A stretch of 11,804 bases of DNA from an uncultured Flammeovirgaceae bacterium. Its GTDB lineage: Bacteria; Bacteroidota; Bacteroidia; Cytophagales; Cyclobacteriaceae. The notes under the pieces are model-generated. The model saw only the letters and a list, made by a program, of their open reading frames with translations, was not told where the DNA came from and did not search any database. The stretch lies in contig CAKZPJ010000323.1 in assembly GCA_937138955.1 (NCBI GenBank), forward strand, positions 1 to 11,804. The letters run 5' to 3'. The stretch's first letter is position 1, and every line of letters starts with the position of its first letter. The position numbers were made by a program, and so were the translations under genes. Positions 5,925 through 11,804 of the stretch are shown in pieces.

Positions 5925-6246
5925 TCACCTTAGATGATATACGAGTCTATAAAGCATCAGACTATGCTCCAGTTCTTCAGGTTCTAATAAAGGCAACAGA
6001 ATAAATGACCCACTTTGGTAAGCTTTGATAGGTAGTAAAGGGGAGAATATATTAAATCCCCCCAACCCCCTTTAAAAAAGGGGGAATGCAATACGGTTGT
6101 GTTGATACTTCTTCTTGCCCTACTTTCTTGAAGAAGTGTCCCAATACAAAAAGCTCTTTATCTTCGCAACAGTGTTACAGTAGGCCTCCCCATTTCTTAA
6201 AGGGGTACTAAGGGGGGATTTCTCTTCGCTCTGGTAACTACGCTAC
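5925..6246. other. Intergenic region with a MITE-like element
   Basis: A 322-bp gene-free stretch between the small membrane gene and sppA, both on the minus strand. About half is the inverted-repeat element at 6054-6221. The remainder, 5925-6053, holds no recognisable gene and would contain the promoter of the small membrane genes. Confidence 0.6.
6054..6221. mobile_element. 168-bp MITE-like/REP-like inverted-repeat element
   Basis: The ends are exact inverted repeats of 10 bp (AAATCCCCCC at 6054-6063, GGGGGGATTT at 6212-6221), with looser pairing for about 30 bp. Each end also holds its own small palindrome: CCCCCTTT/AAAGGGGG at 6066-6084, and CCCC-TTT/AAA-GGGG at 6188-6205. The middle has a third stem, GATACTTCTTC (6104-6114) with GAAGAAGTGTC (6130-6140), 11 pairs with one wobble. 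There is no open frame inside and I see no clear target duplication. C/G-run palindromes of this kind recur between genes in many Bacteroidota and cyanobacterial genomes, so a non-autonomous repeat is the best reading. It begins 25 bp past the sppA stop and may also end sppA transcripts. Confidence 0.65.
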
Positions 6247-8031
6247 CTACTTAATCTCCATCTCGAAGGGCATACGAGCCTGAACGCCCTGTAGGTCACG
6301 TAATTGGCGGATTTGCCGTACGTAGGGGAAAGCATCACCTAACTCGCGCTCAAGCAATTGAGTGCTCACTTCCTGCCCCAGTTCTTCCATAATCTGCTGA
6401 AATACATCTTTCTGTTCGGGGTAGTACTTCACACGATAGTCACCTTCCTCTAGCCCCGCTTTTTCTACGGCAATATCAATCGCCATATCCAAACCACCTA
6501 GCACATCTACTAAATCTCGTTCTAGAGCCTCAGTACCACTCCAGACCCGACCGGATGCTACTTTTTTCAATTGTGCTACTGACATATTGCGTCCCTCAGC
6601 CGCCTTACTAGTAAAGGTTTCGTAGCCCTGCTCAATGTTGGCCTGTAGGATACGACGTTCGGCTTCAGACATGGGCTTCGCCGGGGCAAAGATGTCGGCA
6701 AACTCGCCAGTCTGCACAATCTCAGTGTCAACCCCAATCTTGTCTACCATTTCTTCCACATTAAAAAAGACACTAAAGATACCGATAGAACCCGTAACGG
6801 TATTGGGGTGCGCCACAATAGTATCGCAGCCCATCGCCATGTAGTACCCACCCGAAGCCGCGTAATCGGACATAGAGGCGATCACAGGTTTCTCTTGTTT
6901 AGCCAACTGAACTTCACGCCACATTTTGTCCGAAGCCAGCGCGCTTCCTCCTCCCGAATTAATCCGGATGACAATGGCTTTCACATTATCGTCTTCGCGA
7001 GCTTTACGAATTTCTTTGGCAAACTTATCACCACCAATATTAGTAGCATCCCCTTGACCATCAACAATATTTCCGGAAGCTACAATCACAGCTACACGGT
7101 TACGAGAATAATCTGGGCTTTCTGCCTTCAAGGCAGTATTATACTTTTCTACCGAAATAAAATTAATATCATCGTCATCATCATCTTCCTCCTCTGCGTC
7201 TTCTTCAATACCCAGTTTTTCCCGCAGCAAATCCCGCACTTCGTCGGGGTAACGCAGCCCAGTTACTAGTTTAGCATCAACCGCATCCTGAGGCTCTCGT
7301 ATTTTCATGGAATCAGCTAAGTTACGAAGCTGATTTTGTGAAATACTGGTAGAAGTAGCAATCCGATCCAAATAAGTATCGTACAAGGAATTTAAGAAAG
7401 ACTCCGTTTGCGCCCGACTGGAGTCGCTCATGCTAGTGCGTGTAAACGGTTCTACCGCACTCTTAAAATCTCCTACTTTAAATATCTCCGGCTCTACCCC
7501 GATCTTGTCCAGCGTTTCCTTAATGAATACGGTCTCTATCATAAAGCCGTTAAATTCAACGGCACCCCAATCTGGGTGAATGTATAGCTCATCGGCTACA
7601 GAAGCTACGTAATACGCTCGCTCAGTCAAATAATCACTGTAAGATATAATGAACTTACCGGATTCTTTGAAGTCAATCAGATCATTACGGATTTCTTCCA
7701 GACTAGCAAAACCACCGGGGGCAATGCTGGCGTCTAAATAAATACCTTGAATATTTTCGTCTTCCTTCGCGGCTTTAATCGTATTTCTTACCTCTAACAG
7801 ACCCAGTACGCTGTTGTCCATTCCGGGAAAAGGTAGATTGCTAAAGGGGTCGTCGGGGTCGCGCTCCACAATCGGCTTGTTTAGCTTCAGGTGTAGTACC
7901 GAATTTTCCTCCACTTCTACTTCAGCATCCTGAGAAGCCGCCGCAATAATTCCGGCAAAAATGAAAAAGATTAACCCGAAGAATACGATTAACCCTACCA
8001 GGGTTGCTAATACGTTTCGTAAAAATATCAT
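6247..8031 (-). CDS. sppA: Signal peptide peptidase SppA, 67K type
   Basis: SppA is a membrane-anchored serine protease that degrades leftover signal peptides in the inner membrane. The 594-residue length and two tandem S49 domains match the long, E. coli-like form. One N-terminal anchor spans about residues 8-32. The catalytic Lys/Ser dyad is present: Lys190 in VGDFKSAVEPF (equivalent to E. coli Lys209) and Ser393 in DYAASGGYY (equivalent to Ser409). Other family signatures are INSGGGSALAS near residue 357 and VTGSIGIF near 416. An unusual acidic run (EEDAEEEDDDDDD, about 276-288) lies in the linker between the two domains. Start is the ATG just before the membrane anchor. It is divergent from folK with 168 bp between starts; no convincing Bacteroidota promoter could be placed in that gap. 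A hairpin-rich repeat lies just past the stop. Confidence 0.95.
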   Translation of the reverse strand: MIFLRNVLATLVGLIVFFGLIFFIFAGIIAAASQDAEVEVEENSVLHLKLNKPIVERDPDDPFSNLPFPGMDNSVLGLLEVRNTIKAAKEDENIQGIYLDASIAPGGFASLEEIRNDLIDFKESGKFIISYSDYLTERAYYVASVADELYIHPDWGAVEFNGFMIETVFIKETLDKIGVEPEIFKVGDFKSAVEPFTRTSMSDSSRAQTESFLNSLYDTYLDRIATSTSISQNQLRNLADSMKIREPQDAVDAKLVTGLRYPDEVRDLLREKLGIEEDAEEEDDDDDDINFISVEKYNTALKAESPDYSRNRVAVIVASGNIVDGQGDATNIGGDKFAKEIRKAREDDNVKAIVIRINSGGGSALASDKMWREVQLAKQEKPVIASMSDYAASGGYYMAMGCDTIVAHPNTVTGSIGIFSVFFNVEEMVDKIGVDTEIVQTGEFADIFAPAKPMSEAERRILQANIEQGYETFTSKAAEGRNMSVAQLKKVASGRVWSGTEALERDLVDVLGGLDMAIDIAVEKAGLEEGDYRVKYYPEQKDVFQQIMEELGQEVSTQLLERELGDAFPYVRQIRQLRDLQGVQARMPFEMEIK

Positions 8032-8199
8032 GACAAAGGTTTATATAAAGAATGAATGAGATAATGAACTACTGCTGGATTTTACGGTAGTCAAATACCA
8101 CCGCTAGCTTCTGCTATAACAAAACTTTTCTTTCTTAGTGTTAGATAATCTTATTTTCTTACGCTAGAATTCGAAATTTAACACTTTTTTATACTCGCG

Positions 8200-8697
8200 G
8201 TGAAGGTTATTGAGGGAATCTATTTGTTATTAGGCAGTAATTTAGGTGATAGAAGCCATAACCTGCATTTGGCTCGAGAACATATTGAACAGCAAGTGGG
8301 CAGTATTGTTCGGCATTCTAGCATCTACGAAACCGAAGCTTGGGGGGTTTTGGATCAGCCATTATTTTATAATCAGGTGCTACAGATAGAAACTCAACTT
8401 GGGCACGAGGCTCTTCTGAATTCATTATTATCCATTGAAAAGAAGATTGGAAAAATAAAAGTAGGCAAGTGGCGGGAGCGATTAATTGATATTGACTTAC
8501 TGTACTACGGCAACCGTATCGTCCGAACGTCTACGCTTACCCTACCGCACCCCGAAATACAGAACCGAAGGTTTACATTGGCTCCGCTGGTTGAGCTAAT
8601 CCCAAATGAACTACATCCGGTGCTATTTCAACCTCATCAAAAGTTATTAGAAATTACGCGGGATGCGTTGGAAGTATGGCGGGTTAAAAGGGCTTAG
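8200..8697 (+). CDS. folK: 6-hydroxymethyl-7,8-dihydropterin pyrophosphokinase
   Basis: FolK transfers pyrophosphate from ATP to 6-hydroxymethyl-7,8-dihydropterin, preparing the pterin for dihydropteroate synthase in cytosolic folate synthesis. The 165-residue length is normal for a single-domain enzyme. Motifs in order: YLLLGSNLGDR at residues 8-18, SIYETEAWG at 41-49, FYNQVLQIET near 57, and the signature KWRERLIDIDLLYYG at 90-104, where Asp97 and Asp99 are the two magnesium-binding aspartates. LPHPEIQNRRFTLAPLVEL follows as expected. The start is a GTG at 8200; no ATG in frame fits before the first strand. It is divergent from sppA and convergent with the MoeB-like gene, with a long hairpin beginning at its own stop codon. 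No other folate gene is in the window. Confidence 0.96.
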   Translation: MKVIEGIYLLLGSNLGDRSHNLHLAREHIEQQVGSIVRHSSIYETEAWGVLDQPLFYNQVLQIETQLGHEALLNSLLSIEKKIGKIKVGKWRERLIDIDLLYYGNRIVRTSTLTLPHPEIQNRRFTLAPLVELIPNELHPVLFQPHQKLLEITRDALEVWRVKRA

Positions 8698-8757
8698 GTT
8701 TTGGGGATTAGGTGTTGGAGGTTCTGACCCAAAACCCAATGCCCAATCCCTAAAACC
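8697..8757 (+). terminator. Long imperfect hairpin between folK and moeB
   Basis: Arms 8697-8718 (GGTTTTGGGGATTAGGTGTT then GG) and 8736-8757 (CCAATGCCCAATCCCTAAAA then CC) pair over 22 positions with three G-U wobbles and one A-C mismatch, around a 17-base loop. The left arm begins on the last base of the folK stop codon; the right arm ends four bases before the moeB stop. No T-run follows on the + strand. The wobbles are valid only in + strand RNA and become mismatches in minus strand RNA, so the structure favours folK transcripts. The repeated CCCAAT/CCCAAA text suggests it may be a copy of a dispersed intergenic repeat. Confidence 0.55.
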
Positions 8758-8761
8758 GAAT

Positions 8762-9922
8762 TCAATATTTCGCCATACTACTATCAATCTCTTCAGCCCA
8801 AGCGAGGATGCCGCCCCGGAGGTTGAACAGATTGGCGAAACCGTGCTTTTCTAGTTGCTCAATGGCTTGTTGGCTGCGCTTGCCACTGCGACAGTGAACG
8901 ACTACCTGCTTGTCAGTAGCAATCCCATCTACCTTATCTTCTAGTTGCTTCAGGGGAATGAGTTCTCCGTTTAGGTTAGCAATATCGTACTCGTAGGCTT
9001 CGCGTACGTCTATCAGTTGGAAGTCCTTTTGGTTCTGTATTAAATCATGCAATTGGTGGACAGTAATTTCTTTTACGGTCGATTTTCCTTCGTGGTGGGG
9101 AACGCCACAAAACTGATCATAATCAATCAGTTTGGTTTGCGTAGGGCTCTCACCATTGAGTGGATTGGCTGGGTCGCGGTGGATTTTCAACGTGCGAGTT
9201 TCAAATGTTAGGGCATCAAATATAAATAGCCGACCCGAAAGCGTTTCGCCTACTCCGGTAATGACTTTGATGACTTCGTTGGCCTGCAAACTTCCTAAAA
9301 TACCGGGTAGCACCCCCAGTACCCCACCTTCCGCACAACTGGGTACCATGCCAGGGGGAGGAGGTGCAGGAAACAGATCGCGGTAATTGGGTCCAATATT
9401 ACCTTCTTGGTCAGTATAGTTAAAGACCGCAGCCTGTCCTTCAAAGCGGAAGATAGAAGCGTACACGTTTACTTTATTCAGTAGTACGCAGGCATCATTC
9501 ACTAAGTAGCGAGTGGGAAAGTTATCGGTTCCGTCGGCTACCACATCGTACTCCTTAATTATTTCTAACGCATTTTGGGAGGTAAGAGCGGTGTTGTAGG
9601 TTTTGATATTAACGAACGGGTTCTGCTTACGAAGTCGTTCATAAGCAACCTCTACCTTCGGTCGCCCCACATCATCTACGGTGAATAAAACCTGTCGCTG
9701 TAGATTGCTATCATCTACCGTATCAAAATCCACAATACCAATAGTTCCGACTCCAGCGGCTACCAGATACGATAATAGCGGAGCACCCAACCCTCCGCTT
9801 CCCACTACCAATACTTTAGCAGCTTTTAGTTTACGTTGCCCCTCAATGTTAAACTCAGGGATGATGAGATGACGGCTATACCGTTCCAGTTCTTCTTTTG
9901 AGAATGTAATATTACTAGTCAT
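8762..9922 (-). CDS. moeB: MoeB/ThiF-type sulfur carrier adenylyltransferase with C-terminal rhodanese domain
   Basis: The enzyme uses ATP to adenylate the C-terminal glycine of a small sulfur carrier (MoaD or ThiS type), and the fused rhodanese domain can supply sulfur. It is 386 residues. The E1-like domain (about 1-255) has LVVGSGGLGAPLLSY at 38-52, DFDTVDDSNLQRQ at 65-77, ADGTDNFPTR at 129-138 and the catalytic-type Cys196 in VPSCAEGGVLG. The rhodanese domain (about 283-380) has LIDVREAYEYD and the active-site loop HCRSGKRS with Cys344. The zinc-binding CxxC pairs known in E. coli MoeB are absent: the first reads NYRD (179-182), and the second region, near KIHRDPANP, has no cysteines. Bacteroidota versions often look like this. 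It lies 79 bp downstream of lhgO on the same strand. Whether it serves molybdopterin or thiamine synthesis cannot be told here, because no moaD or thiS is in the window. Confidence 0.9.
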   Translation of the reverse strand: MTSNITFSKEELERYSRHLIIPEFNIEGQRKLKAAKVLVVGSGGLGAPLLSYLVAAGVGTIGIVDFDTVDDSNLQRQVLFTVDDVGRPKVEVAYERLRKQNPFVNIKTYNTALTSQNALEIIKEYDVVADGTDNFPTRYLVNDACVLLNKVNVYASIFRFEGQAAVFNYTDQEGNIGPNYRDLFPAPPPPGMVPSCAEGGVLGVLPGILGSLQANEVIKVITGVGETLSGRLFIFDALTFETRTLKIHRDPANPLNGESPTQTKLIDYDQFCGVPHHEGKSTVKEITVHQLHDLIQNQKDFQLIDVREAYEYDIANLNGELIPLKQLEDKVDGIATDKQVVVHCRSGKRSQQAIEQLEKHGFANLFNLRGGILAWAEEIDSSMAKY

Positions 9923-10001
9923 ACCGACTGATAGAATGAAAGAGTAGTTGCGTATGAGGCTTCTATTCTGTTATTCCTCCACTTGATCATTCTCTCATTT
10001 G

Positions 10002-11225
10002 CTATACCGAAGAAGTTATTCTCTTGCGATTAAACCTTGGCAAAACCAGCTCGGATATGGTTTGGCCGATGGAAAGAGAAGAGGTAGCCGCGGGTGATGG
10101 AGCATTGAGCACGTGTACGGCGTATTCATCTTCCATAATCTTAAAATCATCTAGCAATCCCCCGTTCCGGTCACACGCTTGCGCTCGAACTCCCGCTTCG
10201 CCGGGAACTAAATCGTCTTCCTGCACATCGGGAATCAGATGCTGTAATGCTTTAGTGAACGCTGATTTGGAGAAAGAACGATGCATCTCACCCAAACCAG
10301 TACGCCAGTACTTACGGGCTACCTTTTGGAAACCCGGCCAAATTAATGTCTCACTCAACTCCCCTAGGTGAACGTCTGATTTTGTGTAACCTTCCCGGCG
10401 GAAAGCCAATACCGCATTAGGTCCGGCTTCTATTCCTCCGCCAATCATGCGTGTGAAATGCACTCCTAAGAAAGGAAATGCTGGATCAGGCACGGGGTAA
10501 ATCAGGTTTTTGACTAAATGTTGCTTATCTGGTTTCAATTCGTAGTATTCTCCTCGGAACGGAACAATTTTCACGTTCACATCGGGGCGCATCATTTGAG
10601 CAATCTTATCGGAGTAGAGTCCCGCGCAGTTGATTACGACCCGGCCGGTGTAGGTACCATGATTGGTAATGATTGTACTACCACTGATATGGGTTCTAAT
10701 ATCCAATACCTTACGATCCAGAAACAGCAGCCCATCCTGGTCTTGCACGATTTCCGCATATTTCTGGCAAACAGCAGTATAGTCGATAATACCCGTTTGG
10801 GGCACGAAGATGGCTTCCAAACCATTTACGTGGGGTTCATATTCGGCTATTTCTTCCTTCGGCAAACGTTTTAGCCCGGTCAGCCCATTCGCTGCCCCCC
10901 GTTCTTGAATCTTATCCAGCTGGGGGAGCTCCGATTGATTCGTTGCTACAATCACTTTGCCGCAAAGTTCGTGAGGGATGCTATGCTCATTACAAAAATC
11001 TAGCAACATCTGGTATCCCCGAATACAATTCTCAGCTTTCAGGCTACCTGGTTTGTAATAAACTCCCGAATGAATAACCCCACTATTATGACCAGTTTGG
11101 TGAGCGGCTACTTTTGTCTCCTTGTCTAGCACCGCCAGTTTTAGCTGGGGCCTCTTCTCCTTTAGTTTGAGGGCAGTCGCTAGTCCTACGATCCCGCCGC
11201 CAATGATAACAATATCGTACTCCAC
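10002..11225 (-). CDS. lhgO: L-2-hydroxyglutarate oxidase
   Basis: A flavoprotein of 407 residues that oxidises L-2-hydroxyglutarate to 2-oxoglutarate, usually at the inner membrane and feeding electrons to quinone. Motifs seen: the FAD dinucleotide-binding N-terminus DIVIIGGGIVGLATALKLKE (residues 4-23), the family stretch HNSGVIHSGVYYKPGS (46-61) followed by LKAENC, VINCAGLYSDKIA near 197, FPFLGVHFTRMIGGGIEAGP near 250, and GEAGVRAQ near 343. Length and order match LhgO (formerly YgaF) of the DAO superfamily. The start is a GTG at 11225 immediately before EYDIVIIGG; an upstream AACAGGTG gives at best a weak ribosome site. The gene is followed by the MoeB-like gene on the same strand (79 bp), so co-transcription is possible though functionally unrelated. 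The related glycerol-3-phosphate dehydrogenase family is a less likely alternative. Confidence 0.92.
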   Translation of the reverse strand: MEYDIVIIGGGIVGLATALKLKEKRPQLKLAVLDKETKVAAHQTGHNSGVIHSGVYYKPGSLKAENCIRGYQMLLDFCNEHSIPHELCGKVIVATNQSELPQLDKIQERGAANGLTGLKRLPKEEIAEYEPHVNGLEAIFVPQTGIIDYTAVCQKYAEIVQDQDGLLFLDRKVLDIRTHISGSTIITNHGTYTGRVVINCAGLYSDKIAQMMRPDVNVKIVPFRGEYYELKPDKQHLVKNLIYPVPDPAFPFLGVHFTRMIGGGIEAGPNAVLAFRREGYTKSDVHLGELSETLIWPGFQKVARKYWRTGLGEMHRSFSKSAFTKALQHLIPDVQEDDLVPGEAGVRAQACDRNGGLLDDFKIMEDEYAVHVLNAPSPAATSSLSIGQTISELVLPRFNRKRITSSV

Positions 11226-11557
11226 ACCTGTTCTGTTTTAGTCGTAAGGGGGCTAAGATACAGGAGGAAGAAGCAAGAACCAAAGAAAGAATCACACTTG
11301 CCGTAGAAGTACTACTTTACCAAGTAGCAATAGTACTTTATTGAATTAATTGATTTCCTACTTCTAATTACTGTGTTGCTTTTCGTATTTTAGCAGATAC
11401 CTGGTAGCTATTTCCCAGCCATTGTTGTTCATTTTACAGGTAGCTCCTGATTCATGGCAGCTGATGGCTATATTGAATAGCCAGGCCGAGGTATTTCAGC
11501 AATAGTTATTAGCAAAACTTTGCTGTAAATACCAGATTAGTAAGCAAAAGACAACCT
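11226..11557. promoter_or_regulatory. Divergent lhgO/sulP intergenic region with several hairpins
   Basis: This 332-bp gap must hold promoters for lhgO (-) and the SulP gene (+). I could not identify a clear Bacteroidota -33/-7 pair. Inverted repeats are visible: AAGTA...CTACTT/AAGTAG...TACTT at 11307-11338; TGGCTAT/ATAGCCA at 11465-11483, a perfect 7-bp stem; and AGCAAA/TTTGCT at 11511-11524. The last competes with an alternative pairing of CAGCAA at 11497-11502 to TTGCTG at 11520-11525. No gene is seen. Confidence 0.4.
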
Positions 11558-11804
11558 ATGAAACCTAATTACAATTTCGTTCAGCACCTACGAGATGACG
11601 TGCCTGCGTCATTAGTCGTTTTCCTTGTTGCTCTTCCACTCTGTTTGGGAATTGCCCTAGCTTCGGGGGCTCCACTTCTTTCAGGTTTAGTAACTGGTAT
11701 TATTGGCGGCTTGGTGGTTGGACTATTGAGTGGCTCCAACCTAGCAGTAAGTGGTCCGGCAGCCGGCTTGACAGTTATTGTATTAGATGGTATTGAGGCC
11801 ATCG
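11558..11804 (+). CDS. SulP-family inorganic anion transporter, N-terminal part (cut by window end)
   Basis: Translation from the ATG at 11558 gives 82 residues before the window ends. It starts [20 protein letters not shown] and continues with hydrophobic segments [20 protein letters not shown] and [20 protein letters not shown], then [18 protein letters not shown]. The [20 protein letters not shown] start, followed by the [13 protein letters not shown] loop, is the signature of SulP/SLC26 transporters, which move sulfate, bicarbonate or related anions. The SGPAAGL loop forms part of the anion site in this family. In Bacteroidota many such genes neighbour carbonic anhydrases, but the downstream region is not visible, so the substrate is open. 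The stop codon and any STAS domain lie beyond the window. Confidence 0.93.
   Translation, partial: MKPNYNFVQHLRDDVPASLVVFLVALPLCLGIALASGAPLLSGLVTGIIGGLVVGLLSGSNLAVSGPAAGLTVIVLDGIEAI

Noticed and set aside
6808..7269. 153-codon open frame on the + strand inside sppA
   Set aside because: It lies opposite the sppA coding sequence, whose catalytic motifs and family match are clear; this is an antisense shadow.
8032..8199. Bacteroidota-type promoters (TTTG and TAnnTTTG) between sppA and folK
   Set aside because: Only partial matches were found, such as AACCTTTG near the sppA start, without a properly spaced -33 element.

Overview
The window looks like chromosomal DNA from a member of the Bacteroidota, probably a Cytophagales-type marine or environmental bacterium. 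This is inferred from protein style: a Bacteroidota-type proline dehydrogenase, a DUF6261 protein, a small four-helix membrane protein of a Cytophagales family, a zinc-cysteine-less MoeB-rhodanese fusion, few strong Shine-Dalgarno sites and moderate GC. Most of it is ordinary housekeeping and metabolic DNA. The accessory-looking part is about 2.7-3.8 kb.

Layout. 1-443: 3' end of a proline dehydrogenase gene (+). 540-1610 (+) and 1620-2648 (-): a convergent pair 9 bp apart, an exported NHL beta-propeller protein and an exported aldo/keto reductase, both with twin-arginine type leaders. 2.8-3.34 kb: a scar of two abutting, truncated insertion sequence transposases (IS701-like N-terminus, then IS630-like N-terminus with a nonsense codon). 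3362 to about 3556: a tandem array of 41-bp units, each starting with a 13-bp palindromic core. 3838-4587 (+): a DUF6261 protein with inverted repeats on both sides. 4714-5181 (+): a SpoIIAA/STAS-like protein. 5266-5867 (-): two small membrane proteins whose genes nearly touch. 6054-6221: a 168-bp MITE-like or REP-like inverted-repeat element. 6247-8031 (-): signal peptide peptidase sppA. 8200-8697 (+): folK, divergent from sppA. 8762-9922 (-): moeB-like adenylyltransferase with rhodanese domain, convergent with folK across a long hairpin. 10002-11225 (-): lhgO, L-2-hydroxyglutarate oxidase, upstream of moeB on the same strand. 11558-11804 (+): start of a SulP-family anion transporter cut by the window end.

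The genes do not form one pathway. Plausible units are lhgO-moeB (79 bp apart, same strand) and the two small membrane genes. FolK (folate) and MoeB-like (molybdopterin or thiamine sulfur transfer) both belong to cofactor metabolism but are convergent, so they are not an operon.

I found no CRISPR array, tRNA, rRNA, toxin-antitoxin pair or phage genes, and no clear new defence or mobile system. The most unusual structure is the 41-bp palindromic tandem array beside the IS scar. Start codons were judged by eye and no database search was run.
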